Below are positions 9,630 to 20,515 of a stretch of 64,000 nucleotides of DNA, piece by piece. The notes beneath the pieces were generated by a model. That model saw only the letters and a program-made list of their open reading frames with translations, searched no databases and was not told where the DNA came from. The position numbers and the translations under genes were made by a program. This DNA is from Zygnema cylindricum (Eukaryota; Streptophyta; Zygnematophyceae; Zygnematales; Zygnemataceae): positions 1 through 64,000 of the forward strand of contig JBBHKE010000652.1 in NCBI GenBank assembly GCA_037447655.1. Reading direction: 5' to 3'. Within the stretch, counting starts at the first letter, position 1, and each line of letters begins with the position of its first letter.

Positions 9630-9883
9630 CACCCGCGGCTGCGGTGTCCTGCACCGAATCATATCCAAGATAGTAGCAGCTGCGTTGTCCGTACGGATCT
9701 TATCCAAAGTAACCGCAACTGCGTTTGTCCTGTCTGTGTCGCAGCTTCGCTGCTGCGCTGCTCTGCTGCTGAGCTGCTGCGCAGCTTTGCTGTATAGCAG
9801 CTGCGGTGCGCTTCCGTATAGCAGCTGCGCTGCTGTCTGTATAGTTGCTGCGCTACTCTGAGACTGAAAGCTTTCCAAAAAGA
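9630..9883 (-). repeat. E3 3' LTR, piece 2
   Basis: This matches 21093-21349 of the E3 5' LTR, with about six substitutions and one 9-bp length difference inside the GCTGC-rich repeat. It is broken at 9883 by E2. Confidence 0.92.
9879..9883. repeat. Target-site duplication of E2 (left copy, AAAGA)
   Basis: AAAGA here and at 16251-16255; the empty site in the E3 5' LTR reads CCAAAAAGACAACA. Confidence 0.92.
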
Positions 9884-10938
9884 TGAAACTCTGAGACCTC
9901 CATAAGTCCTTAGAGTAGACAGCTTCCAAGAAGCCTCTAGGATAATCTTGACCCCTTTGTGTTTCAGCAAGAACAACTACCACCCTGGTAGACAAAAACT
10001 GTGACAACTTGCAACCTTGTGAAGGTAAGACTCCCCTGAGTCGATAGCAAAAAGAATTTGTGAATTTGCTCCCCTGAGCAGTAAGTTATGGAGGGTCAAA
10101 GTTGACCTTTTGTACAAAAGCTCTCTGGGAGTGAGGATCCTATCTCCTAATTTTTTCTAAGTCCTATCTCTCTCACAGACTCTATCTACCGATGTACGGA
10201 GCCAATCAGATTTCTCCACCGTACACAAAAGTACAGTCGCCGGTGTACTTTATGTACGGAAATTGTACAACATGGCCTTAATGTCGACACATGTCATATC
10301 CGGATTCGGTGCCGTAATCTCCGAAGATACCACGATCCAATGTAATTTTGCCACGTGTCATCCAATGTGGCGATGTCCACAAACCGCAGAATTCTTCTTC
10401 CGCGATCTCGACGTTTATTCCGGCCATCCGATTAAATTCACATTTGATCGTAGCCGTAATAAATACATGCGCGGTATTTGTTTCGCTTACGAAATCAATG
10501 CGCGGTATTGATTTCTTATCTGTACCGCAAATCGTACTTTTACACTACCGGTTCTATGTATCCCGTAAACAATTATAGTTAAATGATTTATCCTACGTAT
10601 TAATGTTTAATTAATTATCAAACCATATAATACGTAACACTACTTCTAGACTTAACGGCTAAGGCTAACGGCTACAGGCAGTCTGCCGGCCGGTAGGTCA
10701 AGGATCAAATCCTGCCGCCGGCAATATCTTTTAATTAAATAAATAAACCTTGAGATAAAATTCCCGTAAACCTCAGGATAGCCAAGGTAGCCATGGCTCT
10801 AGCTTCCTCTCGATTTTCTCAGTGACTGCGACAAGTGTGGGAGTTGGAGAAAGAAGTTAGAGATAGACTGCCTTGACTTCTTTGTGTATTTTAATTTATG
10901 CCTAGAAAATACTTAAAAAAGAACCATTAATTTATACA
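9884..10938 (-). repeat. E2 3' LTR
   Basis: It starts TGTATAAATT and ends CAGAGTTTCA on the minus strand. It includes a GCCGGC-flanked hairpin near 10686-10722 and the GTAC/CCAAT promoter. Confidence 0.93.
10202..10258 (-). promoter_or_regulatory. E2 3' LTR promoter cluster
   Basis: CCAATCAG (inverse CCAAT on the minus strand) beside an inverted repeat with arms CGTACATAAAGTAC and GTACTTTTGTGTACGG, like the cluster at 434-489. Confidence 0.5.
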
Positions 10939-10951
10939 CTCCCCTTATTTA
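10939..10951 (-). other. E2 polypurine tract
   Basis: The minus strand reads GTAAATAAGGGGAG directly before the LTR start TGTATA. Confidence 0.87.
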
Positions 10952-11045
10952 CTAGTCACTCTTTAATTTTAGACCACCCTTCTCTCTGCAGAAAATTAGC
11001 TTAGGGGAAGGCACAAGTTTGGTCATCATATCTGCTACCATCTCG

Positions 11046-11627
11046 CTATCTGGTCGGTAATCTAAACTGATTTTTTTTTTCTACTTTCTCTCTAACAAAG
11101 CTGAGTCTAATGTCCATGTGTTTGTCTTTAAAATGATGTTTAGGATTGGCAGAAATTGCGATTGCTGCCTGATTATCACAAAATATTTTCTGCAGACCAC
11201 TCTTAAGGTGATCGAGCTCACCAAGCAAAGATTTCACCCACATCAATTCTTTTACAACAGAGCAAGATGCCATATACATAGCCTCCATGGTGGACTGAGC
11301 AATAACCTTTTGTTGTTTGCTACTCCAACAGCAAGCCCCATCACCCACATATAATACATATCCAGAAGTACATATCCTCATCGGAGCATCTCCATAACTG
11401 GCATCACTCCAAGTAGCGATGTCAGTATTCTCCCCACTCAAATGCAACCATAGATCCCTAGTTCCTATCAAATATCTAAGGACTCTCTTAGCTGCCTCCC
11501 AATCCCTCTTAGTTGGAGCATTTAGACTTCTACTTAGCACTGCTACAGCTGCAGCTAAATTCGGTCGGGTACAATTCATAAAATAGATTAGGCTTCCCAC
11601 TACTTGCGTGTAAGGAATAGTCTGCAT
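11046..11627 (-). pseudogene. E2 RT tail and RNase H domain
   Basis: IPYTQVVGSLIYFMNCTRP and LRYLIGTRDLWLHLSGE belong to the RT-RNase H connection. KQQKVIAQSTMEAMYMASC, IFCDNQAAIAISANPKHHF and HMDIRLSFVREK are RNase H blocks. The Glu of the STMEAEY motif is replaced by Met (MEAMYM), so this copy would lack one expected acidic residue. A frameshift in an A/T run near 11070-11085 removes the last ~35 residues, which continue in another frame to about 10952. Confidence 0.85.
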
Positions 11628-11672
11628 GAACTTTTGTTCTTCAGGAGATAATTCCTCGTCTAAGACTATGAC

Positions 11673-12744
11673 TCATTCTTCCTCACTCCCCTCACTTCCC
11701 TTCTTTAACTCCACTGGAGTTGTACAACGATTAGCTTTATCCATCTGAAAGTTTTCAAGCATGTTCCCTATTGCTTCCTTTTGAGTCAATCTTATAATCT
11801 TTGTTTTTCGATCTCTTTCTACTTGAATTCCCAAAATATATTTTGCTTCTCCCATATCCTTCATTTCAAATCTCCCCTTAAGATCGGTTTTCAGTTTTTA
11901 TTTTTTTCCATTGATTTACTTAAAACAAGCAAATCATCAACATAAATTGCAATGAATATGATACCTTCCTCATCTTCAAAAACATAGATTGAGTGATCTG
12001 AGCTGATCCGGATATATCCCAGACCGGTAAGAAACTCATCAAGCTTCTTCTTCCATTGTCGAGGCCCTGTTTCAAACCATAAAGAGATTTAATCAGCCGG
12101 CATACCTTACTCTCCTCTCCTTCTTCCACAAACCCTTCGGGTTGTCGCATGAAGATCTCCTCTTCCAATTCTCCATGCAAAAAGGCTGTTTTGATGTCTA
12201 TCTGGTGCACTTCCATGTCTTCCGCCGCTGCTAAACTGAGAAGTATGCGGACGGAGGGAAATCTGACCACCGGGGCAAAGGTTTCCTCGTAGTCAATTCC
12301 TTCCTTTTGTGTAAATCCCTTTGCCACTAATCTGGCCTTGTAGCGCTCGATTGTGTTATCTGGGTTCAGTTTTAGTTTGAAAACCCACTTACAACCGATT
12401 GGTTTTCGGTTAGGTGGACAGTCCACCAACTCCCAAGTATCGGCTGCCATGATTGAAGCCATCTCCTCATTGATGGCTGTCTTCCACCGGTTTCTTTCTG
12501 GACACGTCATCGCCTCTCCATAAGTCTGAGGTTCATCTTGATGAGATAGTTTTGTTACCTTGTTATTAACCTGTTTTTCTTGCAGTCTTTTGCTACTTCT
12601 CCTTCCCCCCTCAAAATCTGATGCCGGAATAGATGGTTCTCGTGGATTCTTTCGAACAAACTCGGCTTTTCCCCAATCCCTTGATTCCGAATCAATTTCC
12701 ACCACGTCTTCCGCTTCGGATAGAGTTGTCACTGGAGTTTCCAC
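11673..12744 (-). pseudogene. E2 integrase-RT linker and reverse transcriptase
   Basis: Reading on the minus strand: a Ser/Glu-rich linker, NRKPIGCKWVFKLKLNPD, ERYKARLVAKGFTQKEGID, FAPVVRFPSVRILLSLAA, HQIDIKTAFLHGELEEEIF and LIKSLYGLKQ, the canonical copia RT N-terminal half. The YVDD codons at 11933-11944 are in a different frame from the upstream part, showing a frameshift after SLYGLKQG. The 11673-11864 piece gives KDMGEAKYILGIQ. This is the most complete RT N-terminal half in the window. Confidence 0.87.
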
Positions 12745-12834
12745 TGCCGAGTCCTTTTCGGTCTGATTTGTACCTGCAAGAATGTCATCTTCTCTAAAAC
12801 ATGGATAGCTAGGAAGCTCAAAGTCATCGGAATT

Positions 12835-13824
12835 TTATGACTCAAATCTGATTTTTACTAACTTTGTATATTTGAAGGGATCCACAAACTTTCCTTCATC
12901 CATTACTACTAGATGCTTTACTAAGATTATATCTTCACTTTTTAGATCATAAACTCTATATCCTTTAACATCCTCATCATATCCTAATAAGTATCCCGGT
13001 TTTCCTTTAGGATCTAGCTTCCTATTAGACCGATCTGTATCTAGACTGAATACTTGACTGCCGAAAACCTTTAAGTGAGATATGTCTGGTTTCCGGCCTG
13101 TCCATCTCTCATAAGGTGTTTGATCTTTTATAGCTGAAGTAAGAACTATATTTTTGAGGTAATTAGCACAGTTCATTGCTTCTGCCCAAAATCTTTTTCC
13201 TATCTTCTTATCTGACAACATACTTCTAGCACTATCACTTAGTGTTCTATTTAACCTTTCAGCTACCCCATTCTGTTCCGGGTTTTCTGGAACTGTCTTT
13301 TGGTGTTGGACCCCATCTTCCCTCAAAAAATCCTCAAACTGGTTAGAAGTATACTCTCCACCATTGTCACTCCTTATTCTCTTGATTGGAGTTTCATGGA
13401 GTTTTTCGCTCCATGCTTTATATTGTCTAAAACAATCTTGAGCTTCGGACTTGTTTTTCAAAAAATACACTCGGGAATACCGAGACCAATCATCAGTGAT
13501 AGTCATCATAAATCTCTTCCCACCCGGTGAGGGCACTTTAGCCGGTCCCCAAATATCTGTGTGTACTAGATCTAGAATTTTTTCTCCCTTATAGGTGGCT
13601 GTTTTAGGAAAGGGTAATCTGTGTGATTTACCTTGAGCACATCCACTACAATCACTAATATCATCATTCTCACTGAACTGAATCCCTTCCACCACTCCCA
13701 TCTTTTTCATCTCTCTTAACTTATCTAGATTCACATGCCCAAGCCTCTTATGCCACATCATAATATCATGAACACCAGTATAATAAAATTTCTTCTTTTC
13801 ATTACTTAAGATCAGCCTAAACAT
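12835..13824 (-). pseudogene. E2 integrase
   Basis: This 329-residue open stretch holds the H-H-C-C finger (WHKRLGH...CSGCAQGK), the DDE core (VHTDIWGP, IRSDNGGEYTS, PEQNGVAERLNRTL), and the C-terminal HLKVFGSQVFSLDTDR and GKPGYLLGYDEDVKGYRVYD blocks. Unlike E1, the integrase core and C-terminus share one frame. It ends at a stop after KIRFES, before the linker. Upstream residues of the polyprotein (LVSTSL, FTASFEED) are out of frame at 13830-13960. Confidence 0.9.
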
Positions 13825-13939
13825 CCCATGTCTACCTTTCTCAGCAATGAAATAGACATCCTCCTCAAAACTAGCAGTAAAGACTCCTTCCCTAATGCTA
13901 GTGAAAAAACCCTTATCATCTTATAGAGATGTAGAGATA

Positions 13940-14460
13940 AGATTTTTGTTCAGCTCTGGAATAAACAATACATCGGAGAATGTTAATATGGATGTCTTTC
14001 ATTCTACTAACACTTTCAAATCTACTGATCCCACAAGAGTAGTGGTGACTATCCTCCCATCTCCGTACTCTATCCCTACGTTGGTAATCTTTTTTATCTT
14101 AGTGAACAGGTGTCTATCCTTACACATGTGTATGGAGGCACCTGAATCTACAATCTAGCGTGCTTCACCTTTCAATCCACCGTAAGCACATTTCTGCATT
14201 CGTGGAATTTCGACCTCATTTTTCGCCTCCAACTCCTCAATCAAAAGGAGCTCATCGTCCTCGTCCTCGGATTCCGCCTCAAGTACCTCTGTGACAAGGG
14301 CCTTTTTCTTTCCTCTCAGGGTACCACCGATCTGCCCCTCCTTTAACCGAAGCTCGGTTAGCTTAGTGCACTCTGCCATATAGTGCCCCGGTTTCTTACA
14401 AAAATGACATAAACCTTTGGGAGCCCTAGGTTCGAACGCGTCGGCCTGTTTTTTCTGCTC
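13940..14460 (-). pseudogene. E2 zinc knuckle and protease region
   Basis: LCHFCKKPGHYMAEC (around 14376-14420) is an intact CCHC zinc knuckle, used by Gag to bind RNA. After an acidic spacer comes IVDSGASIHMC (about 14120-14155) with the protease DSG, then YGDGRIVTT. A stop replaces the Trp/Glu just before IVDSGA, and further stops follow. The order is the same as in E1. Confidence 0.82.
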
Positions 14461-14571
14461 CCTACCCCAATAGTTTTCGACCGGTTTTCAGGAATCCTTG
14501 TTCCTCCAATCAGTCGCTATTGCCAAGGCTTGGCCACTCTTTCCTCCCCTTCGGATCTCAATTATATTCTC

Positions 14572-15306
14572 TCAAACGAGAATCATCCTTACCACTGAGT
14601 TCCATATCCACCTTGAGTCAGGCAAGTCCTGCACACGGTAAACTATGTTCACGAACTCATCAGGTAACTTCATCAGTAAACAGTTAACCTTTTCTTTTTC
14701 ACTAAAATCTTTTCCCGCACTCTCTAGCTCCATGAAGAGTGTAGCAAGCTCATTGCAAAAATCCAACATATTTCCCCCTTTGTATACATACTCCTTAACT
14801 TTCTGATCAGCCAACTGTTGTTGCTGAATCGTACCACTTCGGTACATCTCTATGAGAGCCATCCAAAGATCGGATGCCCTTTCTACCTGCAAATGAGGAC
14901 ATGCAAGTCCTTGAGTGAGATGGCGTAGGATGAAGTGCTTTGCCGCCATATTGTTGAAGTCCCAGGTTTCAGTATCATTCTCCTCGTTCCTCGGAATAGG
15001 TGACATGAATGCCGAACCAGTTGCTATTGGTGTGGTCGTCTCCTTCTCCTTTCCTTTGTCCACCACCTCTCCTTCTTTTGTTTCCTCCGTTGAAGGTGGA
15101 TCCTCTTTCCTGGTGAATCTGCTTCCTCCAAACCCTGGAGGAATTCCAAGACTTGATGGACGTCCCAACCGTCCACTCACTATCCCCCAAAACCTTTTTT
15201 CGCATAGAGCTCCTATCATCATACTTTCCCAGTATATGAATCCAGTTCCATTAAAGATTGGTACCTAGAGGGTGGGCCCATAACCTGAAACTCTGAGACC
15301 TCCATA
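14572..15306 (-). pseudogene. E2 gag
   Basis: The frame opens in the LTR with ATG GAG GTC TCA (MEVSEFQ), crosses the primer-binding site as VMGPPS, then shifts frame near 15265 by one missing base. The remainder (15222 down to 14572) has MMIGALCEKRFWGIVSG, MAAKHFILRHLTQGLA, VKEYVYKGGNMLDFCNEL, LLMKLPDEFVNIVYRVQ and WNSVVRMILV. The gag function is capsid assembly and RNA packaging. The LTR start with PBS read-through matches E1 and E3. Confidence 0.87.
15271..15285 (-). other. E2 primer-binding site (half initiator-tRNA type)
   Basis: GGTGGGCCCATAACC on the plus strand, identical to the E1 site, and abutting the LTR. Confidence 0.88.
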
Positions 15307-16250
15307 AGTCCTCAGAGTGGACAGCTTCCAAGAAGCCTCTAGGATAATCCTGACCCCTTTGTGTTTCAGCAAAAAAAACTACCACCCTGGCAGACAAAAA
15401 CTCTGACCACCTGCACCTCTGTGAAGGCAAGACTCCCCTGAGTCAATAGCAAAAATAATCTCTGAATTTGCTCCCCTGAGCAGTAAGTTATGGAGGGTCA
15501 AAGTTGACCTTTTGTACAGAAGCTCTCTGGGAGAGAGGGTCCTATCTCCTAATTTTTCTAAGTCCTATCTCTCTCACAGACTATATCTACTGATGTACGG
15601 AACTAATCAGAATAAAGTTCCGTACGCAAAAGTACAATTGCCGGTGTACTTTATGTACGAACATTGTACGACATGGCCCAAATGTCGACACATGTCATAT
15701 TCGGATTCGGTGTCATGATCTCCGGAGATTCCACGATCCAATGTAATTGCGCCACGCGTCATCCGATGTGGCGATGGCCACAAACCGCCGAAATCGTCTT
15801 CCGCGATCTCGACGCTAATTCCGACCGTCCGATTAGAATCTAATTTAATCGTAGCCGTAATAAATACATGCGCGGTATTCGTTTCACTTACGGAATAAAT
15901 GCGCGGTATTGATTTTGTGCATGTACCGTATTCCGTACTTATACATTACCAGATCTATGAATATCGACTTAACGGCTAAGGCTACCGGCTATTCCTGGTT
16001 GCCGGCCGGCAGGTACCAGGATCAAATCCTGTGGCCGGCATATACCTTTTAGTAAATAATCCCTTAACTAGTATAAATTTCTTGTAAACCTCAGGATAGC
16101 CTAGGTAGCCATGGCTCTAGCTTCCTCTCCAATTTCTCAGTGACTGCGACAAGTTTGAGAGTTGGAGAGAGAAGTTAGAGGTAGACTGCCTCGGCTTCTT
16201 TATTTCTATTCAGACCTAGAAAATACTTTATAAAACCATTAGTTTCTACA
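15286..16250 (-). repeat. E2 5' LTR
   Basis: 965 bp, with ends as in the 3' LTR (TGTAGAAACT...CAGAGTTTCA). About 90 bp present at roughly 10540-10640 of the 3' LTR are missing here. The GTAC inverted repeat is at 15621-15659. Confidence 0.93.
15602..15659 (-). promoter_or_regulatory. E2 5' LTR promoter cluster
   Basis: ATTAG (decayed CCAAT box) next to the inverted repeat with arms CGTACATAAAGTAC and GTACTTTTGCGTACGG; GATATAGTC, a possible TATA, lies about 15 bp downstream on the minus strand. Confidence 0.45.
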
Positions 16251-16260
16251 AAAGACAACA
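16251..16260. repeat. E2 right target duplication (AAAGA) and last 5 bp of E3 3' LTR
   Basis: AAAGA (16251-16255) repeats the target. CAACA (16256-16260) is the E3 LTR terminus (TGTTG on the minus strand), so E2 landed five bases inside the outer end of the E3 LTR. Confidence 0.9.
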
Positions 16261-16275
16261 CTCCGCTAAAGCTTT
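16261..16275 (-). other. E3 polypurine tract (degenerate)
   Basis: CTAAAGCTTTAGCGGAG on the minus strand precedes the LTR start; the GGGGAG of E1 and E2 is here GCGGAG. Confidence 0.6.
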
Positions 16276-16550
16276 AGACTCAGTATACCAGCGCAGCTGT
16301 GGTGATAAACTAGCGCAGTATCGCAGCATAGCAGTATAGCAATTAGCAAGTCACCCAGTCCCACTACCTCACAATGGTGGATTCATCGCAGAGTGGCAGT
16401 ATAGCAGTGCAGCATTTCAACTATTCACTTAATCCCACTACGTCCCTACAATACTTCAGCTTAGGAGCAGGAAGAGCTTTAGTGAGCATATCAGCAATCA
16501 TTTTTGCATCTGGCAAATAACATAATTAAAACACTCTAGAGTACACCTTT
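16276..16550. other. E3 3' untranslated region
   Basis: This lies between the RNase H frame and the polypurine tract. It holds repeated GCAGTATAGCAGT-like motifs and out-of-frame remnants of the RNase H tail near 16450-16550. No other gene was seen. Confidence 0.6.
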
Positions 16551-16554
16551 TCTC

Positions 16555-17325
16555 TTACAAAGTGTAATCGTACATCCATGTGCTTGCTTTTGAAGTGATG
16601 ACTCGCGTTAGAGCAATGGCAATGGCAGCCTGGTTATCACACCAGATCACCTGTGGACCAGCTTCGATGTATCCTAGTTCTTCTAACATGGATTTTACCC
16701 ATAAGAGTTCTTTGAGGGCCGAGCTTGCTGCCATATATTTTGACTCCATTGTCGACTGTGCTGTAACCTTTTGAAGTTTGCTGCTCCAAAAGCAAGTACC
16801 GTTCCCAATTTGTAGAACAAATCCCGTGGTGGATTTCCGGCTTGGCATGTCGCCATAGCTTGCATCACTCCATGTTTGCAGCTTGACTTCTCCTCCGTCT
16901 AAGGTGAGTTTGAGATCTTTAGTTCCTGCCAAATATCTTAAAACTCTCTTTGCTGCATCAAGATCAGATTTTCTCAGATTTTCTAGACTCCTACTGAGTA
17001 CCCCGACTGCAGCAGCAATGTCAGGACGCGTACAGTTCATGAAGTATATTAAGCTTCCCACTATCTGTCTATAAGGTATTATTGTCATAGGATTATTCTC
17101 CCCAGATTCTAAATACTCGCTAACAATGACACATGGTTTTGTCTCTTCTCCCTCTAACTTCTGCCGAAACTCCATTGGAGTTAAACATCCTTTTGCCCCC
17201 CGCATTCCGTACTCATCTAACATGTTTCCAATAGCCTCTTTTTGAGTCAATTTAATTACTTTCTTATTCTTGTCCCTCTCTACCTGGATACCCAAAATAT
17301 ATTTTGCCTCACCGAGGTCTTTCAT
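16555..17325 (-). pseudogene. E3 reverse transcriptase C-terminal part and RNase H
   Basis: KDLGEAKYILGIQVERDK, IPYRQIVGSLIYFMNCTRPD and VLRYLAGTKDLKLTLDGGE are copia RT-connection blocks. The RNase H has SDASYGDMPSRKSTTGFVL, KLQKVTAQSTMESKYMAASS and VIWCDNQAAIAIA. It then shifts frame at the NPxHH segment. The RNase H Glu-Tyr motif reads ESKY instead of EAEY. Confidence 0.85.
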
Positions 17326-17339
17326 CTCGAACCGTGAGT

Positions 17340-17830
17340 TTAAGCAGTTTTGATTTTGTTAATTTTAGCCATTGATTTGCTAATTAATAGTAAATCATCT
17401 ACATACACCACTATATACACTATCCCATTTTCACCTTTCAGAACGTAGACAGAGTGATCAGAACTTATCCTGTGAAATCCTAGGCTTGTCAAGAATTCAT
17501 CAAGCTTAAAATTCCACTGTCTGGGGGCTTGTTTTAGGCCGTACAGAGATTTTAGCAACTTGCATACTAAGTGCTCTTTTCCTGGTTCTGCATACTTTTC
17601 AGGAAGCTGTATGTAAATGGTCTCTTCTAGTTCTCTATGCAAAAAGGCTGTATTTTCATCCATTTGATGTATTTCCATATCTTCTATAGTAGCTAGGGAC
17701 AGCAAAATCCTAACTGTCGGAAATCTTACAACTGGAGAAAATGTTTATTCAAAATCGATTCCTTCCTTTTTATTATACCCTTTTGCCACAAGTCTGGCCT
17801 TATAATGTTCAATGGTGTTATTGGGATTTA
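17340..17830 (-). pseudogene. E3 reverse transcriptase N-terminal part
   Basis: HQMDENTAFLHRELEETIY, LLKSLYGLKQAPRQWNFKL and SDHSVYVLKGENGIVYIVV lead into YVDDLLL (codons at 17394-17405). The catalytic first Asp region reads MDENTAFL where MDVKTAFL is usual, but its Asp remains. Stops at 17338 and in 17706-17760 break the frame; 17706-17830 encodes the beginning of RT in other frames. Confidence 0.85.
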
Positions 17831-17894
17831 ACGTCACCTTGAATACCCATTTGCTGCCGATTGCTTTTCGATCCGGAGGAAGGTCCACAAGCTC

Positions 17895-18470
17895 TCATGT
17901 TTGAGCCTCCATGATGGACTTCATTTCGTCGTTTGCTGCGTCGATCCAGTGATTCCGTTCTGGTGATGAGAAGGCCTCTTGAATGGTGAAAGGCTCCCTT
18001 GAGGTTGCCGAGTAGGCAAAGTGAGAACTTCCTTGCAGGCGACTGCTGGAACTCCTTCCCCCTGGAAATTCTGAGGCGGAGATCGTCGGATGGCGCGCAT
18101 TGCGCTGATTGCGCTGGTTGCGATCCGTGTGTATTGACCGCAGGTTGTCCGGTTGGAACTGAACTTGTGGAGGAACCTGGAGAGAGGCGGACTCCGGAGT
18201 CACAACCGGAGAATGATGCATCTGCGGGACAATTTCTTGCATGCAATCAAAAATGACATATTCCTGTACCTTTTGCTGCTTTTGCTGCTCTGTCATTTTA
18301 AATAAATCTACGGAGACAAGCTCATCCTTTACAATTATATTTCGTGCTACAATTATTTTTTGCCTCTGAAACACAAAGACTTGATAACCTTTTGAGTGAT
18401 CGTCATATCCTAACAAAATACCCGGTAGTCCCTTTGGTTCCATTTTCCATCTATCTGTGGACGTATCCAA
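17895..18470 (-). pseudogene. E3 integrase tail and linker
   Basis: MEPKGLPGILLGYDDHSKGYQVFVFQ is the GKxGxxxGY...KGYxV block (shown here as separate motifs), followed by a Gln/Ser/Pro-rich linker and PFTIQEAFSSPERNHWIDA, the N-terminal edge of RT. It overlaps the integrase frame (18410-18688) by about 60 bp, marking a frameshift near 18470. Confidence 0.75.
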
Positions 18471-19480
18471 TATAAAGCATTGACTACCAAGACTTTAAAA
18501 TGGCTAACATCTGGTTTGATACCTGTCCAAATCTCATAAGGAGTAGTGTCTACCGATCTAGATCCTATCCTATTTTTAATATAAACCGCACAATTAAGAG
18601 CCTCAGCCCAGAATTTCGGATCCACATTCTTATCTGCGAGCATTGACCTGGAGCTCTCTGTGAGAGTTCTATTTAGTATTTCGGACACCCCATTTTGTTC
18701 CGGTGAATATGGAACAGTTAATAAATGACTGACACCTTATTCGAGTAAAAAGGTTTCAGATTCTTTCGATGTATATTCACCACCATTGTCCGATCTGAGC
18801 TGCAAAATAGGTAAATTATGAAGTTTTTCAACCCATGCTTTATAGCGTTTAAAGTGACCAAACACTTCACCCTTCTCCTTCATGAAGTAAACTTTTGTAA
18901 ACCTGGAGAAATCATCTGTGAAGGTGACCATGTATTTCATCCCCCCGGCAGATGGAACCTTCGCAGGACCAAAAACATCCGAATGAATTTGTTGCAGCAG
19001 TTTCGTTGACCGATGCTCAGACTCCTTAGGAAATGGTAATCCGTGGATTTTGCCTAAAGCGCAAATATCACAAGTTTTGACCGGCTCATCTGTGAGTGAT
19101 ACACCCTCTATTTTTCTAGCAATGACCATTTTCTTCAGACTATTATAGTTTACATGGCCTAATCTTTTATGCCACAACTCATCTGAATGTAAAACACCGG
19201 AGTACAAAACATCATTTTCCTTTGTATTAGCCATATCCATGCGATACATCTTGCTACTTTCTCTAGTACCTAAAACTGCAACCTTGCCGTTTTTGCTAAC
19301 AACCTGCCGACCGTTTTTCAAACTAACCTCAAAGCCTTTACTCTCTACCAACGACGTAGAAAACAGATTTTTCTTAAAGTCAGGCACAAATAAGACATTG
19401 TGAAGAGTCCTTTCAATTGCTTTTCCATCCACATTAACTAGCAAGGACACATCACCCATTGCACGAGTTTGGACACTCAT
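18410..19480 (-). pseudogene. E3 integrase
   Basis: The 18737-19480 piece has LWHKRLGHVNYNSLKKM, CDICALGKIHGLPFP, QIHSDVFGPAKVPSAGG and LRSDNGGEYTSKESE, that is, the zinc finger and the first two Asp of the DDE triad. A stop lies at about 18736. The 18410-18688 piece continues after the NGxSE segment with MSEILNRTLTESSRSML, FWAEALNCAVYIKNRI and TPYEIWTGIKPDVSHFKVL. The third acid is kept as the Glu of SEILNRTL. Confidence 0.87.
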
Positions 19481-20514
19481 TCCACAAGCATAATAAATAT
19501 TTTTCTACGGCGTTGCTTTCAGATTTTTGAAGATGGCCTTGTTCCTACACATATGGGCTGACGCTCCTGTATCCATAATCCATCCATGGTCCTTTGCGCC
19601 TTCCATTGCTGCCGCCATAGCGAATAGATCCGTGTCGTCCTCCTCAGAAAACGTCAGAGTCTCGTCTTGGAGTGATGAAGAAGCTGAAAACAGTGCATTT
19701 CCACGAGGTGTAGGCCTCGTGAAGCTTTTGTAAAACTGACTTTGTTGCTATCCCGGCCTGTATAAACCGGTATCGTTAGCTTGTTTAAGTTTAGGACAGA
19801 ATTTGTATCTATAACCTCTCTCACTACAATAAAAACATGCATTGTTTGATTGTCTATTTCCACCCTGATTAAACTGTCTGAACTGGGTAAACTGATTACG
19901 TTGCTGATTAAATTGACCTTTCTTCCCAAAGTCTGAATTAAAAGCCTCTACCTGCTCAACATTGAGAATGTTAGATAAAGCTTCCTCCTCTAGTAAAATA
20001 TTGATGGCTAACTGTAAAGTCTAGCTAGCTTTATCTTTCTGTTTCAGCATGTCAAATGCTTCTTTCATACTACGAGGGAGACCCCGCAGAGCAATGTTGC
20101 TTGTTGAAACTGAGGAAACACCCCACCGGCATAAGCATGTGCATCTATAAGAATACGAAATTTGTTAGAATATTCAGCCATTGTACCGCCAGTGTACTTA
20201 TAGTCCCAAATTTTTCCAGCCAATAGAAGTTCTTCCTGAACATTAGCCTTTTCATAATCACTTTTAATGGATTTCCAGATATCAATTGCTTTTTTCATTT
20301 TTATCCGAGACATAGCTAAGTTTTCAGATATACAAAATTTCAAAATAGAACGAGCCTGCGTATTTTTCTTAGACCATGACGGATCAGATTCATCCGAAGA
20401 ACCATCCAATATATCCAAAAGATTGACATTTTCAAAATGTGTCTCCACCATATCCGCCCAGTAAACATACTTATACCCGGAAAAGATAGGAATTCTTGAT
20501 GACAGACCCATAAC
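19481..20514 (-). pseudogene. E3 gag, zinc knuckle and protease region
   Basis: From the PBS ATG (20513 on the minus strand) the frame reads MGLSSRIPIFSGYKYVYWAD, then AMSRIKMKKAIDIWKSIKS and LLAGKIWDYKYTGGTMAEYS, typical Gag. The open frame actually begins earlier, at 20574 inside the LTR, with MSTSTTTAA and Pro/Val residues. The knuckle near 19815-19860 reads CFYCSERGYRYKFC, with Tyr in place of the zinc-binding His. The protease DSG/DTG is near 19555-19585 (IMDTGASAHMC). There are frameshifts near 20065-20110 and 19990, and a stop near 19745. Confidence 0.83.
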
Positions 20515-20515
20515 C
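20507..20515 (-). other. E3 primer-binding site (half initiator-tRNA type, shorter match)
   Basis: CCCATAACC on the plus strand abuts the LTR and matches the same initiator-tRNA anticodon segment as in E1, over nine contiguous bases; the next positions match only in part (AGA for GGG). Confidence 0.7.

Larger units (their letters stand above)
9884..16250 (-). mobile_element. E2: Ty1/copia retrotransposon nested in E3 3' LTR
   Basis: This is a complete 6.4-kb copia element related to E1, with LTRs of 1055 and 965 bp, PPT, half-tRNA primer-binding site and all domains. The 5' LTR lacks about 90 bp and the pair differs at very roughly one position in ten by eye. Frames are broken in gag (near 15265), the protease, the integrase-RT junction and RT. 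A same-family LTR in inverse orientation is at 1-806. E2 shares its host LTR with E1. Confidence 0.95.

Noticed and set aside
3193-16250. E1 and E2 as one tandem pair sharing an LTR
   Set aside because: Each has its own pair of LTRs, its own target duplication and is separated by a piece of the E3 LTR.
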